DNA of 35,588 nt from Candidatus Jingweiarchaeum tengchongense. GTDB taxonomy: Archaea; Nanobdellota; Nanobdellia; Jingweiarchaeales; Jingweiarchaeaceae. The notes under the pieces were generated by a model. It was given only the letters and a program-made list of their open reading frames with translations. It had not been told where the DNA came from and made no database searches. Position 1 is the stretch's first letter. Each line of letters opens with the position of its first letter. This document shows positions 1-8,023 of the stretch, one piece after another. The stretch spans positions 1 to 35,588 of the forward strand of contig JAPDLJ010000010.1 of assembly GCA_025920705.1 (NCBI GenBank). Direction: 5' to 3'. The position numbers were made by a program, and so were the translations under genes.

Positions 1-1
1 T

Positions 2-1204
2 GGATTAAGTGGTTCAATTTGTGTTGGTAAAAATGGAAAGATTGAAAGAATTAAAGAATTCCCAGCGAATGTTAGTTTGGGAATTTTATACGGTGCTGTT
101 ACATATGCCCTGGATATGAAGTACTCAGAAGATGAACTCAAAGTAATGAGTTTAGCACCTTATTCTTATTCGATTGAAATACCAGAACTTGATAAGATAA
201 TATCCGTCAAGGATGGCAACTTAATTGGAAAACTTCCAGTTAGATATGAGTTGTTACTAGCTGAATGGATTAAAAACCATTTACTTTGGAAGTACGGAAG
301 GGAAGCATTAGCTTATGGAATTCAAAGACATCTTGAAAAATGTGTCTGTGAAATTGTGAGAAAGGCAATCGATGAAACTGGGATTAAAGATATAGCGCTG
401 GCTGGTGGCATCTTTTCTAATGTCATTTTAAACATGGCAATTAGAAAATTACCAGAAGTTAGAAATGTTTTTGTTTTTCCTCACATGGGAGATGGAGGTC
501 TTGCAGCGGGTGCAGCCCTACTGTTAGATTACGAATTAAACAAGAGTTACAAAAAGGAACAGATAAAAGATGTTTATCTTGGTCCAGAATTTTCAAACGA
601 AGATATAGAAAAAGAACTATTAGAGAACCGAGATAAGATAAAGTTTGAAGAAAGAAGTGATATAAGTGAATACGTAGCTGATTTTATTCTCAATGAGAAA
701 ATTGTACTTTGGTTTCAAGGTAGAATGGAATATGGGCCAAGAGCGCTTGGAAATAGGAGCATACTTTCACCGGCATGGAGTAAAAAATGCAAAGACGAAT
801 TAAATTTAATAATTAAGCGGAGGCCATACTTTCAACCTTTTTGTCCAACAATATTAGAGGAAGACGCGAATAAATTATTGGAGGATTATGATAACAAACC
901 AAACAGATTTATGACAATGGCTTATATAGTAAGAGAAGATTTTTTAAAAGAGATGGAAGCGGTTACACACATTGATAGAACCACAAGACCACAAATGCTT
1001 TTAGACGAGAACCCCAGATATAGAAAAGTGTTAGAGAAAATAAAGAAAAAAACAGGTACGGGTACAATTTTGAACACCTCTTTAAACAAACATGGCTATG
1101 CAATTGTGTGTACACCAAAACAGGCAATATGGACACTTTTAAATTCTGGTGCAAAATACATTGCAATCGGAGATTTTTTTGTAGAAAAATTAGCAAATAA
1201 TTAA
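2..1204 (+). CDS. Carbamoyltransferase, NodU/CmcH family (5'-truncated by window edge)
   Basis: The frame is open from base 2 to the stop at 1204, giving 400 visible codons. The TTG at position 77 is probably internal, because residues upstream read as protein. Family members are usually 550-600 residues, so roughly the first third is outside the window. The visible part holds the end of the ASKHA-fold carbamoyladenylate domain (GGIFSNVILN, then FPHMGDGGLAAGAA) and the C-terminal domain with the hallmark GRMEYGPRALGNRSI near base 719. Known relatives transfer a carbamoyl group from carbamoyl phosphate, via carbamoyl-AMP, to hydroxyls of sugars or antibiotics. The next gene, 26 bp downstream, is a radical SAM enzyme, and GT-C-like membrane proteins follow. 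I infer decoration of a surface or pilin glycan; the substrate cannot be read from sequence. Confidence 0.92.
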   Translation, partial: GLSGSICVGKNGKIERIKEFPANVSLGILYGAVTYALDMKYSEDELKVMSLAPYSYSIEIPELDKIISVKDGNLIGKLPVRYELLLAEWIKNHLLWKYGREALAYGIQRHLEKCVCEIVRKAIDETGIKDIALAGGIFSNVILNMAIRKLPEVRNVFVFPHMGDGGLAAGAALLLDYELNKSYKKEQIKDVYLGPEFSNEDIEKELLENRDKIKFEERSDISEYVADFILNEKIVLWFQGRMEYGPRALGNRSILSPAWSKKCKDELNLIIKRRPYFQPFCPTILEEDANKLLEDYDNKPNRFMTMAYIVREDFLKEMEAVTHIDRTTRPQMLLDENPRYRKVLEKIKKKTGTGTILNTSLNKHGYAIVCTPKQAIWTLLNSGAKYIAIGDFFVEKLANN

Positions 1205-1230
1205 TAAACATTTTCATTTTTATTTTCAAA

Positions 1231-2637
1231 ATGAGAGTATTATTAGTAAGACACCACGATATTGGAAATATAAACACAAGATTACCTGAAAGTGTCAATA
1301 AAGTCCAAGGCATCTATCCGCCGCTTGGTTTGCTATATATTGCTTCTTCCTTAAGAATAGCTGGATATGAAGTTAAATTTATTGATTCTCAAGCGCTAAA
1401 TTTAACCACCCAAGAATTAAAAAGAGAGATCAAGAAGTTTGACCCAAATGTCATTGCCACAATGGCAATGACATCCACATTGAAAGGTGCATTAGAAGTT
1501 TGTAAATTAGCGAAGGAAGTAAGTAAAGAAATCAAGACAGTTATTGGTGGCCCACACATGTATATTTTCCCAAAAGAGACAGTTTCATATGATTTTGTGG
1601 ATTTTGGTGTTAGTGGCGAAGGAGAATTTAGAATCATAGAACTGCTGGAATTTCTAAAAGGAAAGAAGAAAATTCAACATATTGATGGGCTTACATACAA
1701 AAAAGGAAAGAAAATTCACCATATACCGGTTAAAAGGTATATAAAAGACATAAATTTAATTCCTTTCCCATCAAGAGATATTATTCAAATTAATAAGTAT
1801 TATTCGATTATCTCACTACACCCATTTACTACGATGATCACATCAAGAGGATGCCCATTTAACTGCAGTTACTGTTTCAAGTCTCCAATAGACCGATATA
1901 TACGTTTTAGAAGTAAGGAGAATACAATTGCTGAAATTGAGCAGTGCTTGAATAATTTTAAATTAAAAGAGATATGGTTTTATGATGATACATTTACATT
2001 GAATAGGAAGCATGTAGAAGGAATATGTAACGAGATCATTGCCAGAAATATAAAATTTAAATGGGAGGCACCTACGAGAGTTGACACGATTGATTTTAAA
2101 TTACTTAAACTGATGAAAAAAGCAGGATGTCTGAGATTAAGACTAGGTATTGAATCAGGAAACTCGAGAATATTGAAATTAATGAAGAAGGGGATAAATA
2201 AAAGGCAAATCGAGAAGGCAATTAAAATGTGCAAAAAAGTTGGAATAGAGACATTCTGTTTTTTTATGTTAGGTTATCCAACAGAAACAGAAAAAGAAAT
2301 GAAAAAAACAATTGATTTTGCCATTAAATTGAATCCAGATTGGGCGATGTTTTCAATCACCACACCATATCCTGAAACCGAACTTTATAAATTTGCGGGT
2401 GAGCTTGGTTTGGTTGATAGTGATTATTGGAGGTCATTTACCCTAAACAAAGCAAATGAACGTATGCCATACTGTGCTGAGAATGTTGAACACTACACAA
2501 AGATTGCTTATAGAAAATTCTATTTTAGACCAAGATTTATAATTAACCTATTGTTAAATACAAAAGACATTAGCCAGTTCAAAAAATATTTTGATGGATT
2601 TCTAGCTTTAACAAAATTCAAGATAATCCCTGTTTAA
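1231..2637 (+). CDS. B12-binding domain radical SAM protein
   Basis: 468 residues. The N-terminal half (about 1-140) resembles a cobalamin-binding Rossmann domain (PPLGLLYIASSLRIAGYEV, then VIGGPH and SGEGE). The radical SAM core begins at TSRGCPFNCSYC with Cys208, Cys212 and Cys215 as the CxxxCxxC ligands of the 4Fe-4S cluster. WFYDDTFTLN and LRLGIESGN are typical of the barrel that follows. This subfamily (BchE/HpnP-like) performs methylations, cyclisations and other radical chemistry on lipids, sugars or cofactors, and sequence alone does not give the substrate. It lies 26 bp after the carbamoyltransferase and is probably co-transcribed. Its TAA lies inside a TTAA shared with the stop of the opposite-strand gene. 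Confidence 0.9.
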   Translation: MRVLLVRHHDIGNINTRLPESVNKVQGIYPPLGLLYIASSLRIAGYEVKFIDSQALNLTTQELKREIKKFDPNVIATMAMTSTLKGALEVCKLAKEVSKEIKTVIGGPHMYIFPKETVSYDFVDFGVSGEGEFRIIELLEFLKGKKKIQHIDGLTYKKGKKIHHIPVKRYIKDINLIPFPSRDIIQINKYYSIISLHPFTTMITSRGCPFNCSYCFKSPIDRYIRFRSKENTIAEIEQCLNNFKLKEIWFYDDTFTLNRKHVEGICNEIIARNIKFKWEAPTRVDTIDFKLLKLMKKAGCLRLRLGIESGNSRILKLMKKGINKRQIEKAIKMCKKVGIETFCFFMLGYPTETEKEMKKTIDFAIKLNPDWAMFSITTPYPETELYKFAGELGLVDSDYWRSFTLNKANERMPYCAENVEHYTKIAYRKFYFRPRFIINLLLNTKDISQFKKYFDGFLALTKFKIIPV

Positions 2638-3044
2638 CAGAATAATATTAACTGGTTTTTACTTGCTCCGATGTCTTCATCTGTGTACAATGAAATCATC
2701 ATACTGTAGCTATAATTCCTCTTAGGTAACTCGAGCACAATTGTGTTGTTTTTGTTGCTTATGAACCTAAATGTTTTATCATATATCGCGGACCATCCTG
2801 AATGGAGGATAAGGATTCTCGTATTCACGATTTCATCTTTTTCATATATTGGTATGATACTACATTCAAAGGAACAACTTTTTTCTTTAATCTCAATCGC
2901 CACGCATGTGAATTTTACATCAATTTTGGATTGTTTGAAAACAATATTAGAAGGGATGATAAGTACTAGTAAAAAAATTAAGAATAGTAAGATAATTTCC
3001 AAGATTTTTTTATTTAATCTCGAAGACATAAGTATTATTTTCAT
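2634..3044 (-). CDS. Hypothetical membrane-anchored protein
   Basis: 136 residues of unrecognised family. A hydrophobic segment at about residues 13-33 (ILEIILLFLIFLLVLIIP) is followed by a roughly 100-residue, probably extracytoplasmic, beta-rich domain with a Cys pair (KSCSFEC) and one potential N-glycosylation site (NNT). The first ATG overlaps the end of the upstream membrane protein by 35 bp. An alternative ATG at 3029 would reduce this to 20 bp and give a 131-residue product. The overlap suggests co-translation with that 620-residue GT-C-like protein, so it may be an accessory subunit, but no function can be assigned. Its stop overlaps the stop of the radical SAM gene on the other strand. 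Confidence 0.65.
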   Translation of the reverse strand: MKIILMSSRLNKKILEIILLFLIFLLVLIIPSNIVFKQSKIDVKFTCVAIEIKEKSCSFECSIIPIYEKDEIVNTRILILHSGWSAIYDKTFRFISNKNNTIVLELPKRNYSYSMMISLYTDEDIGASKNQLILFC

Positions 3045-4872
3045 GAAAGATCAACTTATAATTTCTTGACATTATAAACAATTCTGGATTTAAACCAATA
3101 TGCGCAGGACCAATATAAACATGCGTTACATTGTACTTTTTCAATTTCATAATCGTACTTTCATTGTTTGGTTCTATTGCTAATTCTCGATATAGATCTA
3201 CACGCTCCTGGTATTCTCTTAAATCAAATAAACCAGGGCAAAAGTTCGTGAAATAAAATACTTTCCTTGATGTCAATGGAAAAATTCTTTCGCCATGTGA
3301 AAATGTTTGTCCCCCAACACACCCAGCACCACCACCATCTAGAATAAAAGTAGCGTTTATAGGTGTATTTTTCCTTATAAATTCAAATGCTTTTAATTCT
3401 TCCTCACTTACGACATCAAAGAAAGCAGCAGCCTCCTTATCCAACTTTTCAGGTACCATATAAAAATACCAAGATGGTGTGTTTGGAATGTACGGGGAAA
3501 GAATTAATGAAATACCCACGATAATAGGATTATCGAATACAAGTGAAAATGAGATTGGATAGATTAATTTCATATAATCAACATTCCTTTTCCATGTTAT
3601 TGATGGTATGTAAAAATAAGATGAAATGAAGAGAAAAACAAATAGAAACAATAAGAACATTTTACTTTTTTCAACAATCATTTTTGAAACAAGTAATGTT
3701 ACGAAGAAACCGAGAGAGTAAGTGACGCCTGACACAATCGAGGCAAAGCTCTTGAATATCATCCCATATAACTTCCCAATCATCGAGAGGTTTTCATAAT
3801 ATATTTCATACATCCTCCAATCAGCAAGTTTCCAAATTTTTTGTATTTCAAAATATTTTGGGATGAATAGTATTAAGAATGGTAGTAAAGCAATTAATAA
3901 AAATGGAAGCAAACCGAGCAGTTTAATTATTACATCTTTCGTTTTTCTAAATGAATTTTCATTGATGAATTCATGCATTGCTAATGAGAAAATGAGTGCA
4001 AGGATTACAAAAAAATGGTACCAATGCACTAATAAAAGGAAAAGTGCTGGAAAGAAAATCAATTTCTTGTCTTTTTCTCCACCATGTATTTTTAATATCC
4101 CATATAACATTAGAAATAAACCGTAAAAACCTATAGAGTAAGCAAATACACCCCTAGCCATGAGATAATCAAGTGAAACATCATAAAATAGCGAATAGAA
4201 AAAAGTTGCATACAACGCTTGTTTTTTATCTAATAATAAGTTTACGAACAAATAGAAAGCAAGAATAGACATGATGTTAAAAAAGAGTGAGAAATATGTG
4301 ATTGAACTAATCGGGTTTATGTTCATCAATTCTAAAATTAATGGGAGAACAAAAGAAATTGGAAAGTAAAAAAATGAATAGCTCATGTCATATGGTCTTG
4401 AATCAGTCGTTATTTCCTGCTTTAAAAACATTGAATGTGCAACAATTGCATATCTCACAGCATCGGTGCCAATGATCTGTGTAATTTTTGAAAATATCAA
4501 GACTCTTATTACAATACCTAAAATTAAGATCAATAATAAATAGATGTAAATTCTTTCCATTCTCATTTTTGACGGAATCTCAATTTTATAGATGAGCATT
4601 GGTAGGCATGAAGTAGTTAAAATAAGGAGTAAAAAATTTTCATTTATTTTCATAAAAAATGAAAAAAAGAGTGCAAGAATGATTGCAAACGAAATAGAAA
4701 TTGCAGGTGAAAATGCAATCCTTTCTATGAACGTTCTATTTTTTAAAGTAAAAAAACCAGGCAAAAAAAATATAATAACTATTGCGATTAACTGATAAAT
4801 TAATTGTAAGTTTAGTATTTTAGATAAATATAACAAAAATAAGATGCAAAAGAAAAAAATCCCTTTTTTCAT
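3010..4872 (-). CDS. Polytopic GT-C-like membrane protein
   Basis: 620 residues with about a dozen hydrophobic helices over residues 1-470, then a soluble C-terminal domain of about 140 residues. An acidic residue in an early loop (GTDA, Asp137) followed by an aromatic-rich segment resembles the catalytic loop of GT-C glycosyltransferases that use polyprenyl-linked sugars. The C-terminal domain contains FIRKNTPINATFILDGGG, a pattern often seen after the membrane part of archaeal GT-C-like proteins. It is therefore probably a lipid-linked sugar transferase or a relative, but not an obvious AglB because no WWDYG motif is visible. It is transcribed divergently from another GT-C-like gene 95 bp away and overlaps the small anchored protein downstream. 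Confidence 0.7.
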   Translation of the reverse strand: MKKGIFFFCILFLLYLSKILNLQLIYQLIAIVIIFFLPGFFTLKNRTFIERIAFSPAISISFAIILALFFSFFMKINENFLLLILTTSCLPMLIYKIEIPSKMRMERIYIYLLLILILGIVIRVLIFSKITQIIGTDAVRYAIVAHSMFLKQEITTDSRPYDMSYSFFYFPISFVLPLILELMNINPISSITYFSLFFNIMSILAFYLFVNLLLDKKQALYATFFYSLFYDVSLDYLMARGVFAYSIGFYGLFLMLYGILKIHGGEKDKKLIFFPALFLLLVHWYHFFVILALIFSLAMHEFINENSFRKTKDVIIKLLGLLPFLLIALLPFLILFIPKYFEIQKIWKLADWRMYEIYYENLSMIGKLYGMIFKSFASIVSGVTYSLGFFVTLLVSKMIVEKSKMFLLFLFVFLFISSYFYIPSITWKRNVDYMKLIYPISFSLVFDNPIIVGISLILSPYIPNTPSWYFYMVPEKLDKEAAAFFDVVSEEELKAFEFIRKNTPINATFILDGGGAGCVGGQTFSHGERIFPLTSRKVFYFTNFCPGLFDLREYQERVDLYRELAIEPNNESTIMKLKKYNVTHVYIGPAHIGLNPELFIMSRNYKLIFHENNTYVFEIK

Positions 4873-4932
4873 CTCGATCTTATTAATTAATAAATAAGTA
4901 ATTTTAAAATCTTTACAATGGTATAATATCGC

Positions 4933-4944
4933 TTAATTTTTAAG
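4933..4944 (+). promoter_or_regulatory. Possible TATA box for the GT39-like gene
   Basis: TTAATTTTTAAG lies 24-35 nt before the ATG at 4968, the spacing expected for an archaeal TATA box on a nearly leaderless transcript. It sits in the 95-bp divergent interval, which is very AT-rich, so the match is weak evidence. Confidence 0.35.
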
Positions 4945-4967
4945 ATAAAAATGTTTCTCTTGAAATA

Positions 4968-6317
4968 ATGAAAATAGATCAAATATTAATTTTAATAATC
5001 ATTTTGTCGATAGTTATGAGAATATTCTTCTTACATCCAACCTTCTCTGATGAGAACTTTTATTTTAATGTAGCAAAGAATTTTTTGAATGGCAAAACTA
5101 TTTATAAAGAAATTTTCCTTGCCCACCCACCATTCCAGATTTATACACTTTCATTTTTATTTCTTATTTTTGGGAGTTCACTCCAGGTTGCCAAAATACT
5201 TCCACTTTTAACAAGTTCTATATCTACATTCTTAATCTTTCTAATATGTAAAAAACTATACAATGAAAAAGTAGCATTTCTTTCTTCACTACTCTTTCTT
5301 TTTTCACCACCTTTTCTTTCATTTTCACTGATTGAGCAAGGTTTTTTTCCGACTTTAATGTTTATACTCCTTTCTTTCTACTTTCTGCTAAAAGAAAAAA
5401 CAACGTTAGCTTCGATCTCATTTACAATTGCCACGTTTTTTAGGTTCCACACAGTATTTTACATACTATTCTTTATCTTTTTTCTCTACTATTTCAAAAG
5501 GAATGAGATGAAAAAATTTGTTTTTTTAACGATAGCTTTAGTTTCAGTTACGTTTATTCTATTTCTGTCCATCTATGGTAATAATTTTTTTAAGGATACC
5601 ATCCTGTATCATATTAATACAAAAATACTTTTATTTTCATTCAGGAAAATCTTTACCTTACAATATTGGAGTATGAATTTCTTTTTTATGTCTCTAGCAA
5701 TCATTTCCCTAGTTACAGCAATTGAAAAGAAGCAGAAGATGCTCTTCTTCTTTTCAGTCATGCCAATTTTAATAGACTTTATTATTTTACTCCTATTCCA
5801 ACCAGTTTTTTATCATTATTTTCTTCTTTCATTACCATTCTATGTAATTGCAATTTCGAGTACTTTCTTCTCAATAGATGATAAAGTGATTAAAGGATTT
5901 ATTCTTATGATATTTTTACTTTCAATTTATTCAAATTTTAAAACGATTGATTTCTATTTAAATCCAATTAATACGGCACACATGTATGAAATAAGAAGTT
6001 TTATAGAGAGTAATATAAATGAAAATGAAACAATTTTTGGGGAACCATCAATTACAAACTTTATCTCATTTTCAAGTGACATAAGAATCACAGCAGATTA
6101 CCTTGATTCATTTTTACCACGCATTATATTTGATGGAAAAGAAAATTTGATTACAATGCTCGAGAATAATAGGCCAAAGTTCTTTATTGATATAAAGGTT
6201 GATAGCACTTATTACTATGCTTCAGAAGCACAAATTAATGATTTTATCCAACGAAACTATAGGAGCATTAAAAATGTTACTGGGACGCCCAGTTATTTGA
6301 TATATATGCTCAAGTGA
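4968..6317 (+). CDS. GT-C glycosyltransferase, family 39 / PMT-like
   Basis: 449 residues with roughly ten to twelve membrane helices. After the first helix comes SDENFY (Asp28-Glu29), the acidic pair that in ArnT/PMT-family enzymes binds the metal or acts as catalytic base. HPPFQIY at about residues 53-59 is the second typical family motif. A short soluble tail (about 330-449) follows the last helix. Relatives move a sugar from a polyprenyl-phosphate donor onto protein or lipid outside the membrane. The gene begins the rightward unit that continues into an exported protein through a GTGA overlap. Family placement is fairly firm; donor and acceptor are unknown. Confidence 0.8.
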   Translation: MKIDQILILIIILSIVMRIFFLHPTFSDENFYFNVAKNFLNGKTIYKEIFLAHPPFQIYTLSFLFLIFGSSLQVAKILPLLTSSISTFLIFLICKKLYNEKVAFLSSLLFLFSPPFLSFSLIEQGFFPTLMFILLSFYFLLKEKTTLASISFTIATFFRFHTVFYILFFIFFLYYFKRNEMKKFVFLTIALVSVTFILFLSIYGNNFFKDTILYHINTKILLFSFRKIFTLQYWSMNFFFMSLAIISLVTAIEKKQKMLFFFSVMPILIDFIILLLFQPVFYHYFLLSLPFYVIAISSTFFSIDDKVIKGFILMIFLLSIYSNFKTIDFYLNPINTAHMYEIRSFIESNINENETIFGEPSITNFISFSSDIRITADYLDSFLPRIIFDGKENLITMLENNRPKFFIDIKVDSTYYYASEAQINDFIQRNYRSIKNVTGTPSYLIYMLK

Positions 6318-7312
6318 ATGTTTTTATTTTAGCTTCACCTCTTTCTTATTATAAGGTATTGAAGATGGACCACACAGATTTACTTAGCTTGGGTAGGAAT
6401 GCAATTTCTAGGTTCCGTCTTTATATTATCGTTCTAATTTTCTTTCTTTTGTATCACTTTTACTTTTCAAGTAATAACCTAGTTTTTGGTGCTACAATAT
6501 ATGGTGTAAATTTAACACCAGTAAGCACAACTATCGAGGATAATTATATTTTCAATAATCCGAAGATTAGGTTTATTGTACGTAGCCAAGGAGACGTGAC
6601 AGCACTTATTACTTCACAGATTGTGAATGGCAATATTTCTTGTTCGCCTTCTCCAAATAATCCAAGTGCAGTGGCACCAAATACAATCGCCGAATTTTTA
6701 TTTATATGCAGTTCGATGAATTGTCAGGATTATTCTTCTGTTTTTAATGCACAACCCGTCATATATTATAACGATAGTATACAAACAAAAAGTGTTACTT
6801 CGCAACAAGTGGTTTTTTCAATCACTGATCCGTTAGTCATAACAAGTAGGACACCCACACAAGAAAGTATAGCAATTGATCTAGGTAAATATGCACTAAT
6901 CACATTTTCATTTAAGAATCTCGGTAGTAACACATTAAACACAAATTTATCATTTAATTACTTGCAGAGTCTACTTTACGCGCAATTTATGACATCACAA
7001 GGCACCTACTCGAAAGAGGGAATAGAAGGTCTATCATTCCAATTAGGTAAAAATGAGGAAGAGACAATAAGAATATTAGTTGTTCCAATTACTTCTGGCA
7101 CAGGTAGCTTTACAATTAACGTAGGTGAAAGTACTGCTTGCATAAATTGTGGAGAATCAATCAACTATAACGTCTTTGTTTATTCATTAAGCAAGCAAAT
7201 CATTGAATTTAAAGTACTTCCCGATTTGGATTTCCCATCCTTTTTAATCTTATTACTTGCTTCAATTCTAGCACTCCATAAAGTTTTAAATAATAGAAAG
7301 AATGAAATATAA
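6314..7312 (+). CDS. Exported protein with C-terminal membrane anchor, unknown function
   Basis: 332 residues. A hydrophobic segment at about residues 35-55 acts as signal or anchor. A beta-rich extracytoplasmic region with several N-x-S/T sites follows, then a C-terminal helix (FPSFLILLLASILALHKVL) and a short basic tail, NNRKNEI. Central sequence such as ITFSFKNLGSNTLNTNLSF resembles archaeal Ig-like or CARDB-like surface domains, but I do not recognise a named family. The GTG start overlaps the stop of the glycosyltransferase gene as GTGA, favouring translational coupling. An ATG at 6365 preceded by AAGGT is a reasonable alternative giving 315 residues. The 3' end of the gene carries the TATA-like promoter of the SRP RNA, which starts two bases after the stop codon. 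Confidence 0.72.
   Translation: MNVFILASPLSYYKVLKMDHTDLLSLGRNAISRFRLYIIVLIFFLLYHFYFSSNNLVFGATIYGVNLTPVSTTIEDNYIFNNPKIRFIVRSQGDVTALITSQIVNGNISCSPSPNNPSAVAPNTIAEFLFICSSMNCQDYSSVFNAQPVIYYNDSIQTKSVTSQQVVFSITDPLVITSRTPTQESIAIDLGKYALITFSFKNLGSNTLNTNLSFNYLQSLLYAQFMTSQGTYSKEGIEGLSFQLGKNEEETIRILVVPITSGTGSFTINVGESTACINCGESINYNVFVYSLSKQIIEFKVLPDLDFPSFLILLLASILALHKVLNNRKNEI
7284..7293 (+). promoter_or_regulatory. TATA box of the SRP RNA gene
   Basis: TTTTAAATAA lies 22-31 nt upstream of the first base of the SRP RNA terminal helix, the standard archaeal TATA position. It lies inside the last codons of the preceding coding sequence. Confidence 0.6.
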
Positions 7313-7314
7313 TT

Positions 7315-7582
7315 GCGGCAAGCAGATGGGGAGCTAGCCCTTCCCTGTACCGCAAATGGGCTTCATGGCGGATCGAAGCTTGGGTCAGGTGCATTATCCA
7401 ATTGCACACCTGAGTCGCTATCTATGAGATCTCGCCCTATTTGGCTCATTACTGGGCGAAACTGGTCAGGACCGGAAGGTAGCAGCCATAAACCCAGTAA
7501 TGGGTGCTTATAGGACCACGGGATCTAGAGAAAGCTTGGGTCAATACAATTGGATGTGCATCGAGCTCGAGCGGCTTGCCGC
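7315..7582 (+). ncRNA. Signal recognition particle (7S) RNA, archaeal type
   Basis: RNA component of the signal recognition particle, which binds SRP54 and SRP19 and targets nascent membrane and secreted proteins. The helix 8 core is unmistakable: GGTCAGG (7464-7470), the GGAA tetraloop (7474-7477) and AGCAGCC (7481-7487), closed by a perfect 10-bp stem of 7447-7456 with 7493-7502. The molecule is closed by a perfect 9-bp terminal stem, GCGGCAAGC (7315-7323) with GCTTGCCGC (7574-7582). A long-range helix pairs 7396-7404 with 7547-7555, as expected for helix 5. The length of about 268 nt is near the archaeal norm of about 300. It starts two bases after a stop codon and ends two bases before tRNA-Val, so the two RNAs are probably one transcript. 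Ends are inferred from pairing. Confidence 0.96.
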
Positions 7583-7584
7583 AT

Positions 7585-7657
7585 GGGTCCGTGGTCTAGT
7601 GGTTATGACGTCTGCTTGACGTGCAGAAGGTCGCTGGTTCAAATCCGGCCGGACCCA
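7585..7657 (+). tRNA. tRNA-Val(GAC)
   Basis: 73 nt, full cloverleaf: acceptor GGGTCCG with CGGACCC, anticodon stem TCTGC with GCAGA enclosing loop TTGACGT (anticodon GAC at 7618-7620), and T stem GCTGG with CCGGC around TTCAAAT. The discriminator is A and no CCA is encoded. Only two bases separate it from the SRP RNA, and no promoter fits between, so RNase P and a 3' nuclease probably also release the SRP RNA end. Confidence 0.97.
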
Positions 7658-7659
7658 TC

Positions 7660-7831
7660 ATGAAATTTGGATTAATTATAATACTAACAGAGAATGATAG
7701 GTGGGTTATACTTGATTCTACATCCAATTAAGTATTCAAACAAAAGTTCACAAAAAATATGCTAAAACATTTGTAAATTATACCTTAGAAAGAGAAATGT
7801 TAAAAAGATTGAGAGAGCTGGGTTATATTAT
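7660..7831 (+). other. Possible decayed coding remnants upstream of the CFI-box gene
   Basis: Two short protein-like stretches lie in two frames. An ATG at 7660 opens a 23-residue frame (reads ...TENDRWVILDSTSN, stop at 7729-7731). A second frame, open from about 7720, reads through KKYAKTFVNYTLEREMLKR and ends in a TGA that overlaps the next ATG as ATGA (7832-7835). The two could be one gene broken by a frameshift, or chance. No family is recognised. Apart from these I see no gene here. Confidence 0.25.
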
Positions 7832-8023
7832 ATGAATAAACCAAATTCTCAGATTCCACCCTATACACCAAGTGGTTGTTTTATTGCTACTGTTGTTTAT
7901 GGTAGAGGAAGCCACAAATTAAAGAGTTTTAGGAGATTTAGGGACAAGGTACTCTTAAGGAATAAATTTGGAAGACTTTTCATTTCGTTTTATTATAGAA
8001 TTATCATACTTTATAAATCTTGA
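7832..8023 (+). CDS. Small CFI-box domain protein
   Basis: 63 residues, nearly all of it the CFI-box C-terminal domain: GCFIATVVYGRG (Cys16) followed by FRRFRDKVLLRNKFGRLFIS and an aromatic hydrophobic tail, YYRIIILY. In known proteins this module (consensus near CFIATAAYGS...LRRFRD..L....G) normally sits at the C-terminus of larger secreted or enzymatic proteins and ends in a hydrophobic segment. Here it stands almost alone, with only about 15 residues in front. It may be a genuine miniprotein or the intact tail of a decayed longer gene. The last 20 bp overlap the 3' end of the opposite-strand glycosyltransferase-like gene. The role of the CFI box itself is unknown. Confidence 0.75.
   Translation: MNKPNSQIPPYTPSGCFIATVVYGRGSHKLKSFRRFRDKVLLRNKFGRLFISFYYRIIILYKS

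Noticed and set aside
7313-7513. 66-codon plus-strand frame and a minus-strand frame across the same bases
   Set aside because: The DNA is the SRP RNA; base-paired structure and the conserved helix 8 explain it fully.
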